A stretch of 64,000 bases of DNA from Roseovarius bejariae (GTDB lineage: Bacteria > Pseudomonadota > Alphaproteobacteria > Rhodobacterales > Rhodobacteraceae): assembly GCF_009669325.1 (NCBI RefSeq), contig NZ_SZWE01000001.1:1617501-1681500 (forward strand), in the 5' to 3' direction. The notes below the pieces were generated by a model, which made no database searches, was not told the origin of the DNA, and saw nothing but the letters and a program-made list of their open reading frames with translations. Positions 45,465 to 53,913 of the stretch are shown piece by piece. Position 1 is the stretch's first letter. Each line of letters begins with the position of its first letter. Position numbers and translations under genes: made by a program.

Positions 45465-46802
45465 TCACCCCATAAGCTCCGGGTCAAACGGGTATTTCGT
45501 CAGGTTCTCGAAACCGTCCTCGGTGATCAGAACCTGATCTTCCAGCTTGATCGAGAAATCGCCGCCCTCTTCGCCCACCAAAGCCTCGACACAGAGGGTC
45601 ATGCCCGGTTCAAGCTCATAGTCAAACGCCCCTTCGACCATATGGTCGGGGTAGGCCACGAGGGGCCATTCATCGCAGAGCCCCACGCCGTGCATAAGAC
45701 AGCCGTATTTGAGGCGTTGGTACTTGGTGTCGAGAACGTGGGTGTTGCGGCTGAGGTCCTGGAGGTTCACGCCAGGCTTGAGCATTTGCATGTTGGTCTG
45801 GATGTGTTCGACCGCGTGCTGCATGGCATAGATCATGTCGGGGCGCGGTTTGCGGTCACCGATCCACCATGTGCGCGAGATGTCCACGCAGATGCCGTAA
45901 CTGCCGACGAGGTCGGTATCGAAGGCGATGATCTCGTTGTTCCGGGTGATGCGCCCGCCGCATTCCTGAAACCAAGGGTTGGTGCGCGGCCCGGAGGTGA
46001 GCAGGCGGGTTTCGATCCATTCGCCACCCCGGCGGATGTTCTCGGCATGCAGCACGGCCCAGATGTCATCCTCGGAAGTCTGGCCAAGCGGCACGTTTTC
46101 GCGGGCGAATACCTCCATCTCGTGTACGGCCACTTCGCAGGCATGCGAGGCACAGCGCATGGCGAGGATTTCATCGGGGCCTTTGACGGAGCGGGATTTT
46201 TCGGTGACTTCCTCACCTTCCATGATCTCCAACCCCTGCGCCTCAAGCGCGCGCAGCCCGTGCAGCATGATCTTGTCCACCGCGAGGCGCTTGTTGCCCG
46301 GCGCGTGCTCTTCCAGAAGCACGCGAATTTCATTCGAGAGCGCATCGGCGGCCACGTCCACCTTGTCGCCGCGGTCGAAATAAAAGAGGTCCGCGCCCGA
46401 GCGCGCCTCGCGCACCAGCGGGTTGAATTCGGACAGGAAGGGCGAGTTTTTGTAATCCCAGATCACCATGTAGCCATCGGCGCAGAGCAGGACCGCGCGG
46501 AACGGGTTATGAGTGTTCCAAAGCTGCATGTTGGTGCTGTCGGTGGCGTAACGGATGTTCAATGGGTCGAACATCAGCAGCCCCGCATAATCGCGATCCA
46601 CGATATGCCGGGTCAGACGGTCCCAGCGATACCGACGCATTGCCTGCAAATCGGGCAGTTGCAGGCCCGCCGCCGCCCATTCCGCATAGGCCAGTTGCGT
46701 TGGCCCGATTTCCACGCGGTCGGCATCGTTGGGGGTGTTGTCGCCCAGCGTCGCCCCCCGTGTCGGATCGATCTTTCGCCGGTCACGATGATGGGTGTTC
46801 AT
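45465..46802 (-). CDS. dddP: Dimethylsulfoniopropionate lyase DddP (M24 fold)
   Basis: 445 residues, cleaves DMSP to DMS and acrylate. The M24 metallopeptidase-like fold carries, by direct counting, D295, D297, D307, H371, E406 and E421, and D377, which are exactly the metal ligands and catalytic aspartate reported for Roseobacter DddP as I recall. The N-terminal [12 protein letters not shown] and [19 protein letters not shown] are typical of DddP, not of prolidases. AAGGAGG at good spacing precedes ATG 46802. It is divergent from the secreted phosphodiesterase gene. Confidence 0.93.
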   Translation of the reverse strand: MNTHHRDRRKIDPTRGATLGDNTPNDADRVEIGPTQLAYAEWAAAGLQLPDLQAMRRYRWDRLTRHIVDRDYAGLLMFDPLNIRYATDSTNMQLWNTHNPFRAVLLCADGYMVIWDYKNSPFLSEFNPLVREARSGADLFYFDRGDKVDVAADALSNEIRVLLEEHAPGNKRLAVDKIMLHGLRALEAQGLEIMEGEEVTEKSRSVKGPDEILAMRCASHACEVAVHEMEVFARENVPLGQTSEDDIWAVLHAENIRRGGEWIETRLLTSGPRTNPWFQECGGRITRNNEIIAFDTDLVGSYGICVDISRTWWIGDRKPRPDMIYAMQHAVEHIQTNMQMLKPGVNLQDLSRNTHVLDTKYQRLKYGCLMHGVGLCDEWPLVAYPDHMVEGAFDYELEPGMTLCVEALVGEEGGDFSIKLEDQVLITEDGFENLTKYPFDPELMG

Positions 46803-46973
46803 CGGCTTTCCTCCTTTTGGAAAGGCTGCACCGGGTCTTTTGGCATGGCTTGCCGGAATGCGACCCTTTCGAACGCCGCTTTTCGACTGTCACCGAAGTT
46901 TCGACAAACCGTCACATCGTTTTTGGGAAGCGCCTGTTTGGTGCGCCAACACACCAACAAGAGGGATGATTCC

Positions 46974-48176
46974 ATGCGTTTCGTAACGACAAGTGTTCTG
47001 GCGCTTTCGGTTTTCGCCGGGGCGGCCACAGCCGAACAACTTACCTATGGGCCGCGGCCTGCCTACCTGATTGACCGGATGGCAGATGGCGCGTTGAAAG
47101 AGACCCTTTCGGCCTGCCTGGGCCAGACGCCCAAACGGTCAACGTTTTCCATCGGCCACCGGGGCGCGCCGCTGATGTTCCCGGAACACACCGAGGAATC
47201 GAACCGTGCGGCGGCACGGATGGGGGCGGGCATTCTGGAATGCGACGTGACCTTCACCAAGGATCACGAGCTGGTCTGCCGCCATGCACAGAACGACCTG
47301 CACACCACCACCGACATTCTGGCCAGCGATCTGGCCGACACCTGTGTTACGCCGTTCACCCCCGCCTCGGGCGATGCGGCGGCCAAGGCCGAGTGCCGCA
47401 CATCGGAAGTCACGCTGGCCGAGTTCAAGACCCTGACCGGCAAAATGGACGCCGCCGACAAAAGCGCCACGACGGTCGAAGGCTACATGGACGGCACCCC
47501 CAAGTATCGGACCGATCTTTACTCGGTGCAGGACGGCACCCTGATGACCCACGCCGAGTCGATCGAACTGTTCCGCGATCTGGGCGCGAAGTTCACCCCG
47601 GAACTGAAAAGCCCCTCGGTCGAGATGCCGCATGAAGGCTTCAGCCAGGAAGATTATGCCCAGAAGATGATCGATGAATACAAGGCGGCAGGCGTGCCCG
47701 CCTCGGATGTCTGGGCGCAGTCGTTCAACCTTGAGGATGTGCTGTACTGGATCGAGAACGAACCGGAGTTCGGTAAACAGGCGGTTTACCTTGTCGAATG
47801 GCATGACGGTTTTGACGAGCAGGACCCCGAAACATGGCAAGAGGATTTTGCCGCGCTCAAGGCGCAAGGCGTGAATTTCCTTGCCCCATCGCTCAATATG
47901 CTGGTGACGCCAAAGGGTGGCGATTACGCCGCATCGGCCTATGCCAAGGCCGCGCGCGAGGCCGGTCTGACCCTGATCGCATGGACGCTGGAACGGTCGG
48001 GGCCGCTAACCAATGGCGGGGGCTGGTATTTCCAGTCCGTGACGGATGTGACCGACAGCGACGCCGATTACTTCAACGTCCTGCACGCCCTGCATGACGA
48101 GGCAGGCGTTGCCGGCGTGTTCAGCGACTGGCCCGCGACGGTGACCTACTACGCCAACTGCATGGGGATCGAGTGA
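46974..48176 (+). CDS. Secreted glycerophosphodiester phosphodiesterase
   Basis: 400 residues: signal peptide ([20 protein letters not shown]), then the GDPD barrel: [18 protein letters not shown] (catalytic His-Arg and Glu), [20 protein letters not shown] with the second His, [13 protein letters not shown] and a tail [20 protein letters not shown]. It should release glycerol-3-phosphate from phospholipid head groups in the periplasm. GAGGG before ATG 46974 sets the start; a very long upstream frame is only the shadow of dddP. Confidence 0.9.
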   Translation: MRFVTTSVLALSVFAGAATAEQLTYGPRPAYLIDRMADGALKETLSACLGQTPKRSTFSIGHRGAPLMFPEHTEESNRAAARMGAGILECDVTFTKDHELVCRHAQNDLHTTTDILASDLADTCVTPFTPASGDAAAKAECRTSEVTLAEFKTLTGKMDAADKSATTVEGYMDGTPKYRTDLYSVQDGTLMTHAESIELFRDLGAKFTPELKSPSVEMPHEGFSQEDYAQKMIDEYKAAGVPASDVWAQSFNLEDVLYWIENEPEFGKQAVYLVEWHDGFDEQDPETWQEDFAALKAQGVNFLAPSLNMLVTPKGGDYAASAYAKAAREAGLTLIAWTLERSGPLTNGGGWYFQSVTDVTDSDADYFNVLHALHDEAGVAGVFSDWPATVTYYANCMGIE

Positions 48177-48190
48177 CCCCACGGCCCAAG

Positions 48191-48219
48191 GCTGGCCCCC
48201 GGTGTCTCCGGGGGTCAGC
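48191..48219. terminator. Convergent hairpin between GDPD and GntR genes
   Basis: GCTGGCCCCCGG pairs with CCGGGGGTCAGC around TGTCT, with one mismatch. It overlaps the stop codon of the leftward GntR gene (48215-48217) and lies 15 bp after the GDPD stop. No long T-run on either side. Confidence 0.5.
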
Positions 48220-48982
48220 GTGATTGTTCGTGCTGGAACCGTTGCAGCGCGATAGCTTCGTTGCGGTCTGCCTTTTGCTGATCGGCAAGGGATTTTTCCA
48301 CGTAATCCAGATGCGCGATCACGGCGGCGCGGGCGGCCTCGCCATCGCGGGCCTGAAGCGCGGCATTGATCGCCCGGTGCTGATCCAGAAGCGCGCCGCG
48401 CGTGGTGCGTTGCTTGAACATGACCTGACGGTTGTAGAACACGCCCTCCTGCAATAGCTGGAACATGGAGCGCATCATGTGCAGCATGACAACGTTATGG
48501 CTGGCCTCAATGATCGACATGTGAAACTCGGCATCGAGTTGTGCCTCGGCTTTGGCGCTGCGCTTGGTATGGGCGTTTTCCATCTTGTCGAACACCGCCT
48601 GCACCACTTGCAGGTCAGTATCCGAGGCAAGGCGCGCGGCCCGTTCGGCGGCCAGCCCTTCAAGGTCGCGGCGAAAGGCGATGTAATCGAATACCGCCTC
48701 GTCGTGGTCGGCGAAAAGCCGGATCAGGGCGGGGGAAAAGGCACTACCCAGAACATCGGCCACGAAGATACCCGCGCCTGCGCGGCTGGTCAGCAGGCCC
48801 TTGTCCTGCAATTCCGCCACCGCCTCGCGCAGGGAGGGGCGCGACACGCCCAGTTTCTCGGCCAGTTCCCGTTCGGAGGGCAGACGCTCACCCGGGCGCA
48901 GGATGCCCCGGAGGATCAGCTTTTCGATCTGGCGGGTGACGGCCGTCGAGAGTTTCTCGGGCGTGACTTTTTGAAATGGCAT
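48215..48982 (-). CDS. GntR/FadR-subfamily transcriptional regulator (FCD domain)
   Basis: 255 residues. Winged helix at 1-75: GERLPSERELAEKLGVSRPSLREAVAELQDKGLL. C-terminal FCD domain with DYIAFRRDLEGLAAERAA, AEFHMSIIEASHNVVML and a final HLDYVEKSL helix carrying the usual metal/ligand histidines. It probably senses an organic acid. Its position between dddP/GDPD and the Lin0512-mtoX group suggests one of them as target; a GTC-T-GAC palindrome is present before the mtoX-like gene. Confidence 0.9.
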   Translation of the reverse strand: MPFQKVTPEKLSTAVTRQIEKLILRGILRPGERLPSERELAEKLGVSRPSLREAVAELQDKGLLTSRAGAGIFVADVLGSAFSPALIRLFADHDEAVFDYIAFRRDLEGLAAERAARLASDTDLQVVQAVFDKMENAHTKRSAKAEAQLDAEFHMSIIEASHNVVMLHMMRSMFQLLQEGVFYNRQVMFKQRTTRGALLDQHRAINAALQARDGEAARAAVIAHLDYVEKSLADQQKADRNEAIALQRFQHEQSR

Positions 48983-49039
48983 GTGCGCGGTCCTGAAAAC
49001 AGTGGCCGGATGATAGGGGCAAGGGCGTGTTCGGGCAAG

Positions 49040-49405
49040 TTACCCGGTTTGACGCCATTTTCCTGTCTGCTCGGGCAGGAAGGCCTCGACCGCCGCGGTG
49101 GCGATGACAAGGGTTTCGCCGGTGTCGGGGTTGGTCACGTCTTGCCCGCCCGTGACCGCCGTCACCTTGGCCTGCCCGCGTGGCAGGGTTTTGGCCAGCG
49201 CCGCGCAATCCAGCGCCTCGGGCTCTTGGACGCCGATGGTGACCTGCACCTCCATCTGGGCGTGGTTCATGCCGATGGCCGAAAAGATCGGCAGGGTGGA
49301 GTGGCGGATCGCATCCTGAATCGCGCGGGTGGCGGCCTTTTGGTAATCCATCCCGTGCAGGTCGTTGCCCATGCCCATTTCGATGATCACGCGGCGACGG
49401 GTCAT
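49040..49405 (-). CDS. Lin0512-family protein, second copy
   Basis: 121 residues, beginning RRVIIEMGMGNDLHGMDYQK and containing VQVTIGVQEPEALDCAALAK, which is the conserved core of small Lin0512-type proteins of unknown function. It is about as long as its upstream paralogue and overlaps it by 4 nt. Probably forms a homo- or hetero-oligomer with it. Confidence 0.75.
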   Translation of the reverse strand: MTRRRVIIEMGMGNDLHGMDYQKAATRAIQDAIRHSTLPIFSAIGMNHAQMEVQVTIGVQEPEALDCAALAKTLPRGQAKVTAVTGGQDVTNPDTGETLVIATAAVEAFLPEQTGKWRQTG

Positions 49406-49755
49406 TGCAGGCGCTCCATGTCGAAGGCCACCGAGATCGCGGCATTGGCGATGACGGTGGGGTTGCCCTCACCCTCGGGGCGGGGGATGTCGAGGCCGCC
49501 GTGGGTGGCGGTGACGGTCACTTGTCCATAGGGGAAAACCTCGGCCACGGCGTTACAATCCACGGCCTCGGGGTTTTGTACGGCCACTTCGACGTCGATC
49601 TGCATGGCGGATTTATCGAAGCCGAACAGTTCGGCCATGTTGATGGAATTGTGCCAAAGGGCATCTTGAACGGCGCGCTTTGCCGCTTGGGTGTAATCGC
49701 GGCGGCGCAGCGATGTCCCCATGCCGAATTCGGTCAGGACGCGGTGTTTGGACAT
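49402..49755 (-). CDS. Lin0512-family protein, first copy
   Basis: 117 residues: HRVLTEFGMGTSLRRRDYTQ and IDVEVAVQNPEAVDCNAVAE align with the second copy (E-x-G-M-G, D-Y-x-x-A, V-Q-x-P-E-A-x-D-C). AGGAAG at good spacing precedes ATG 49755. The pair is transcribed after the membrane protein and the mtoX-like gene, hence possibly one operon for thiol or organosulfur metabolism (inference). Confidence 0.75.
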   Translation of the reverse strand: MSKHRVLTEFGMGTSLRRRDYTQAAKRAVQDALWHNSINMAELFGFDKSAMQIDVEVAVQNPEAVDCNAVAEVFPYGQVTVTATHGGLDIPRPEGEGNPTVIANAAISVAFDMERLQ

Positions 49756-49808
49756 GTTTGATCTTCCTGCTCTGGGTGGGCGCAGTTTGCCGGGTTACGC
49801 GCCGGGGT

Positions 49809-50471
49809 TCAATGCGGGATGAGCAGGGCGATCCCACCCACGATAATCAGGCTGAGCGCCCAGACCACATCGAGGTTGAACCAGCTTTTCTTGAGGAAGG
49901 TGAGGCCCAGCCAATAGTAGACACCCATCGCCAGCGCCCCGCCCGCGACCGCCATGGCAAGGGTGTGCAGCAGGGCCACCATCAAGGCACGGGTTGTATC
50001 CGTCGCCATGAGGGCGGCGGCGGCGCTGTGGCCTGCGCTTTGGTCAATGGTGGCGCAGATCCCAAGATAGATCGGCACCAGCATCAGCCCCGCGCCATGG
50101 GCCATGGCGGCAAGGAAGGACCAAAGCGCCAGCCGTGAGGGCGGCACCCGGGCCAGAAACCTTGGGTGGCGGCGGTTGATCAGCAGGTAGAGGCCCAGCC
50201 CGATCACCAGACAGGCCGCACCGATGCGCAATTCGCGTTGCCATTCGACCAGCGTCACCATTAGAGAGAAGGGCAAAAGCACAACCACCATGGCCAGCAT
50301 ATGCCCCGCCGCCAGCGCCAGAAGCGCGCGATAAAGCGCCCCTGCCCGGCTTTCCATCAACGCGGCCGACACCGCCATGGGCCAGCCCATGCCGGGGTTG
50401 ATCCCGTGGTAAATGCCCGATGCGGCCACGGCCCACCAAAGGGCCGCCGTGCTGGAAATCTCACCTGTCAT
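49809..50471 (-). CDS. Polytopic membrane protein of unknown function
   Basis: 220 residues with about six transmembrane helices. It carries a conspicuous first-helix motif GIYHGINPGMGWPMAVS and a second GHMLAMVVVLLPF; the histidines followed by Gly/Asn/Asp-type residues recall metal transporters of the NicO/UreH type, but the match is loose. Location downstream of the SBP56-like gene hints at copper or nickel supply or sulfur export; unproven. Confidence 0.75.
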   Translation of the reverse strand: MTGEISSTAALWWAVAASGIYHGINPGMGWPMAVSAALMESRAGALYRALLALAAGHMLAMVVVLLPFSLMVTLVEWQRELRIGAACLVIGLGLYLLINRRHPRFLARVPPSRLALWSFLAAMAHGAGLMLVPIYLGICATIDQSAGHSAAAALMATDTTRALMVALLHTLAMAVAGGALAMGVYYWLGLTFLKKSWFNLDVVWALSLIIVGGIALLIPH

Positions 50472-50488
50472 TCGTGATGTGCCTGCCC

Positions 50489-50546
50489 GCCCCGGGAAAA
50501 CCCGGGGCCTCATGGTTGGCCGCGAGGTCCCGGGACACGCCCGGGA
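50489..50546. repeat. Two GC-rich hairpins between mtoX-like and membrane-protein genes
   Basis: GCCCCGGG-AAAA-CCCGGGGC at 50489-50508 and TCCCGGG-N5-CCCGGGA at 50528-50546, filling the 91-bp gap between the SBP56-like stop and the next start. No T-run, so partial termination or RNA stabilisation is more likely than a full stop. Confidence 0.6.
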
Positions 50547-50562
50547 CGCCGTTCAGCATGGT

Positions 50563-51963
50563 TCAGACCGAGGGGTAGCAGAAGCTATCGGTGGAACAAT
50601 CGCCCCCCTCAAGCCGGATCTGGTGCGCGCGGTAGCCCTTGGGGAAATTCACGTAGAAATCCTTGTCCAATGTCAGGCCGCCGTTTTCACCGACATGCGC
50701 CATGACCATCTGCCCGCCTTCGTCGTCGGGATAGAATTGATCGTCCCACGTGGAATAGAGCGAGTTGGTCCAGTAAACCCGTTTGCCATCGCGGCTGATC
50801 TCCACCATCTGCGGGCCAAAGGCGAAATCCTGACCGTTGGGGTGTTTGGTGTCGGCCACGATGCCGCCCAGTTCGACCTTGCCGGCCAGTGTCGGGTTCA
50901 TCGGGTCGGTGACATCGTATTGATGCATCTCGCCGGTGCCCCAGCAGGCGACATAGAGGTATTTGTCATCGAGGCTAAGGTCGATATCGGTGACCAGCGG
51001 CGGCACCGCCTCGAACCCCTTGAGAAGCTCGGGCAGATCATCGGCAGCGGCCGGTTGCGGCGGGATGGTGACGGTTTTCTTGGCCTCGAATGTGCCGTCA
51101 TCCTTGCGCCACCATGTCCAGATCGAACCTTCGAGGTTGGTGGTATCCACCACCACGCCGCAAAAGCCGTAATCCTTGGCCGGATCGTGGGCGGGCCGGA
51201 TTTCCAACGCCATCTGGTGGTTTTCACCAAGGTCGATGGTTTGCACGTTCTTGCGCGCGCGCAGGTCCCAGAAGTGTATCGAGTGGCCGTATTTGTTGGC
51301 AAGCAGATCCTCGGGGACGATGCCGTTTTCGAACTGAGGCGGCAGGCCCCATTCGGAACTGACCATGTAATTGCGCGGCAGGTTCCACCAGAAATCATAG
51401 TGCTTGTCCTGTGCGCCACGGTCCATTTCGTAGCGGCCAAGGATTTCGAAGGTTTCGCAATCCATGATGAAGATGCCCGGCGGGCCATCCATGCCATCCT
51501 CACCACCGCCGCCAAGGGTGGAGACATAGATGCCTTCAGGGCCGCAATGGATTGTATGCGGGCGGGAATAGCCGGTTTTCTCGAACAGTTCTTCGGGTTC
51601 GATGACCTTGTGAATCTTCGCCTTGAGCGGCTCTTTGACGTCGATGATATATATCCGGCTGGAACGTATGCCGGGGATGATCAGGTAGCGGCGCTCCAGA
51701 AAGGCATGGCCCGTCAGCGGGCTAAGGGCCGAGGAACAGGCGTTCCAACCGAAATGGTGAAATTCGTCGCCCTTGTTGGGCATGATCACCTGATGAAGGA
51801 TGTCGCCATAGGTTTTCGACTTGGGGTCGACATCGACCACGGCCACCCCATCGGGTTGGCTTCCATCGGGGCTGAGCATCAATGTGAAGGCCAGGGTTTC
51901 GGCGGGGGCCTCCATGGCCATTTTCGGGGTCGCGTGAAAGGTGGGGTCCGGTCTTAGATTCAT
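50563..51963 (-). CDS. mtoX: Selenium-binding protein 56 family / methanethiol oxidase-like
   Basis: 466 residues, beta-propeller-like SBP56 family whose bacterial members oxidise methanethiol to formaldehyde, H2S and H2O2. Visible boxes: GDEFHHFGWNACSSAL (HH at 69-70, likely metal region), SRPHTIHCGPEGIYVSTLGG, FDLRA-type WDLRARKNVQTIDLG, and the C-terminal HQIRLEGGDCSTDSF. GGAGG nine bases before ATG 51963 fixes the start. No SCO1 or MauG gene is adjacent, unlike the classic mtoX locus. Function is inferred from family and from dddP nearby. Confidence 0.82.
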   Translation of the reverse strand: MNLRPDPTFHATPKMAMEAPAETLAFTLMLSPDGSQPDGVAVVDVDPKSKTYGDILHQVIMPNKGDEFHHFGWNACSSALSPLTGHAFLERRYLIIPGIRSSRIYIIDVKEPLKAKIHKVIEPEELFEKTGYSRPHTIHCGPEGIYVSTLGGGGEDGMDGPPGIFIMDCETFEILGRYEMDRGAQDKHYDFWWNLPRNYMVSSEWGLPPQFENGIVPEDLLANKYGHSIHFWDLRARKNVQTIDLGENHQMALEIRPAHDPAKDYGFCGVVVDTTNLEGSIWTWWRKDDGTFEAKKTVTIPPQPAAADDLPELLKGFEAVPPLVTDIDLSLDDKYLYVACWGTGEMHQYDVTDPMNPTLAGKVELGGIVADTKHPNGQDFAFGPQMVEISRDGKRVYWTNSLYSTWDDQFYPDDEGGQMVMAHVGENGGLTLDKDFYVNFPKGYRAHQIRLEGGDCSTDSFCYPSV

Positions 51964-52038
51964 GTGAAAGTCCTCCCTGAGCGGGTGCCCTTTTTTGAAA
52001 TACGGGCGGCACCCTGCGGCAAAGCGTCTCACAGAATC

Positions 52039-52053
52039 AAATGTCTGACAAAT
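52039..52053. promoter_or_regulatory. Possible FadR-type operator before mtoX-like gene
   Basis: AAATGTCTGACAAAT is a near-palindrome with core GTC-T-GAC, resembling FCD/FadR operators (T-x-GT-x-AC-x-A). It lies about 75-90 bp upstream of the mtoX-like start. The GntR regulator at 48215-48982 is a candidate ligand-binding partner; speculative. Confidence 0.3.
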
Positions 52054-52074
52054 AAAATTTCATCCATAGGATGT

Positions 52075-52105
52075 GTCCCGCAAGAAACGTGCGTTCCTGC
52101 GGGAC
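52075..52105 (-). terminator. lrgAB-cobO terminator
   Basis: GTCCCGCA-AGAAAC pairs with GTT-CCTGCGGGAC (one bulge) just downstream of the cobO stop on the minus strand, followed by ATCC and then GAAATTTTATTTG. Confidence 0.65.
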
Positions 52106-52126
52106 GGCGCAGTCCGGGAAATTCTT

Positions 52127-52735
52127 TTAGAATTCCACTCCGATCTGAGCCTTAATTCCGGAGCGGAACGGGTGCTTCACCAGTTCCATCTCGGTCACCA
52201 GGTCGGCAATTTCGATCAGGTCGTCCTTGGCGTTGCGGCCAGTCAGGACAACATGGGTCATGTGCGGTTTTTCCTCGGCGAGGAATTGCACCACCTCGTC
52301 GATATCAAGGTAATCATAACGCAGGGCGATGTTGATCTCGTCCAGCAGGACCATCTTGTTGGACTCGTCGCGGATCAACGCCTTGGCTTTCTCCCATGCG
52401 GCTTGGGCCATTTCGGTATCCCGTTCACGATCCTGCGTTTCCCAGGTAAAGCCCTCGCCCATGGTGTGGAACGCGCAGGTGTCGGAAAACTTCGACAGGA
52501 TCATGTCGCGTTCGCCCGTGCTCATCCCGCCTTTGATGAACTGCACCACGGCGCATTGCATGTCGTGCGCGATGCAGCGGAAGATCATCCCGAAGGCGGC
52601 ACTGGATTTCCCCTTGCCCTTGCCGGTGTGGACGATGATCAGGCCCTTTTCATCGGTCTTGGTGGCCATGATCTTGTCTCGGGCGGCCTTTTTCTTGGCC
52701 ATTTTCATCGCGTGGCGGTCGGGATCGTCAGTCAT
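52127..52735 (-). CDS. cobO: Cob(I)yrinic acid a,c-diamide adenosyltransferase
   Basis: 202 residues, CobA/CobO/BtuR type, adds the adenosyl ligand in B12 synthesis and salvage. The P-loop HTGKGKGKSSAAFGM follows a basic N-terminus, and RCIAHDMQCAVVQFIKGG and NIALRYDYLDIDEV are conserved. AAAGGA precedes ATG 52735. It is 15 bp after lrgB on the same strand. Confidence 0.95.
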   Translation of the reverse strand: MTDDPDRHAMKMAKKKAARDKIMATKTDEKGLIIVHTGKGKGKSSAAFGMIFRCIAHDMQCAVVQFIKGGMSTGERDMILSKFSDTCAFHTMGEGFTWETQDRERDTEMAQAAWEKAKALIRDESNKMVLLDEINIALRYDYLDIDEVVQFLAEEKPHMTHVVLTGRNAKDDLIEIADLVTEMELVKHPFRSGIKAQIGVEF

Positions 52736-52750
52736 GCGCGCGCTTTCCTT

Positions 52751-53467
52751 TCACTGGAACAGGCCCAAGACATAAGGCGCAATCAGGGCGGTTAGCAAGG
52801 CATTGAGGCCCATGCCGATGCCCGCGAATGCGCCTGCGGTTTCATTGACCTGAAAGGCACGGGCGGTGCCGATGCCATGGGCGGCCACGCCCACGGAAAA
52901 TCCGCGCGCGCGCCAATCGGTGATGCGCAGGGTATTCATCAGCGGCGTGACGACCACCGCACCTATAATGCCGGTGATAATCACCAGCGCGGCAGTCAGC
53001 GTGGGCAGGCCGCCCAGTTGCTCGGCGATACCAATGGCCACGGGGGCGGTGGTGGATTTGGGCGCAAGCGAGGCCAGCGTCGCGCCCTCGACGCCCAGCG
53101 CCTGCGCGATCCAGAGCGCCGAGGCAACGGCGGTGACCGACCCCACGACCAAGGCCCCCGCCATGGGCAGGAGGGTGCGGCGGACGTGGTGCAGGTTGGT
53201 ATACAGCGGCCCGGCAAGGGCCACGGTGGCCGGGCCCAGCATGAAATGCACGAACTGTGCGCCCTCGAAATAGGTGGCATATGGCGTCGCCGTGGCCCAG
53301 AGCACGGTCCCGAGAATGGCCATGGCGACCAGCACCGGGTTGACCAGCGGGTTACGCCCGGACACCCGGAACAGGGCATCACCGATCAGGTAAGCGATCA
53401 GCGTGGCGGTCAGCCACAAAAGCGGCCCTTCGCGCAGGTAAGACCAGATGTCGGGCAACTCGGTCAT
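52751..53467 (-). CDS. lrgB: LrgB/CidB-family membrane protein
   Basis: 238 residues, about seven or eight transmembrane helices. VMAILGTVLWATATPYATYF, PATVALAGPLYTN, GSVTAVASALWIAQALG, LAPKSTTAPVAI and GVAAHGIGTARAFQ are typical of LrgB, which works with LrgA in murein-hydrolase or plastid/bacterial metabolite export. It overlaps lrgA by 4 nt. Confidence 0.93.
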   Translation of the reverse strand: MTELPDIWSYLREGPLLWLTATLIAYLIGDALFRVSGRNPLVNPVLVAMAILGTVLWATATPYATYFEGAQFVHFMLGPATVALAGPLYTNLHHVRRTLLPMAGALVVGSVTAVASALWIAQALGVEGATLASLAPKSTTAPVAIGIAEQLGGLPTLTAALVIITGIIGAVVVTPLMNTLRITDWRARGFSVGVAAHGIGTARAFQVNETAGAFAGIGMGLNALLTALIAPYVLGLFQ

Positions 53468-53823
53468 TTTTCCGCCTCCTGACTGCCGGTCAGACGGCCA
53501 AGCACCACGAAGGTCAGCGCGCCCGCGATGAGGGCCAGCAGGGTACTCCCGACAAGCGCGGCCATGAGGGCAAGGCCCGTGTCGCCCAAAACCTCGGCAT
53601 GACTAATGACGCCGACACCGGCAGGCACGAATAGCAGCGACAGATGTGCAAGAATGCCCTGCGACGTGGGCAGGATGCGCTCGGCCAGCGGTTTGCTGGC
53701 CATGAACCCCGCCAGCAAAAGGGACATGCCGATCACCGGTCCGGGGATCGGCAGCGCCAACAGGCGGGCCAGAACTTCGCCCAGAAGCTGGGCGGCGAGA
53801 ATCAAAGCGATGTTGAGGATCAT
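53464..53823 (-). CDS. lrgA: LrgA/CidA-family holin-like protein
   Basis: 119 residues from ATG 53823 (others at 53841 and 53859). Four transmembrane helices with LLGEVLARLLALPIPGPVIG and LSLLFVPAGVGVISH, the family signature. AAAGG precedes the chosen ATG. It forms a two-gene unit with lrgB, followed by cobO. Confidence 0.92.
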   Translation of the reverse strand: MILNIALILAAQLLGEVLARLLALPIPGPVIGMSLLLAGFMASKPLAERILPTSQGILAHLSLLFVPAGVGVISHAEVLGDTGLALMAALVGSTLLALIAGALTFVVLGRLTGSQEAEK

Positions 53824-53913
53824 GGGCTTGGCCTTTCGCATCATGCTTGGGGCCAGCATATGCCGTAGGCCGCGAATGAAAAGGCCGCGCCGGTGTGGCG
53901 CGGCCTACCCGCG

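Noticed and set aside
45642..46973. Upstream extension of the GDPD frame over dddP
   Set aside because: The signal peptide and ribosome site place the real start at 46974; the extension is antisense to dddP.
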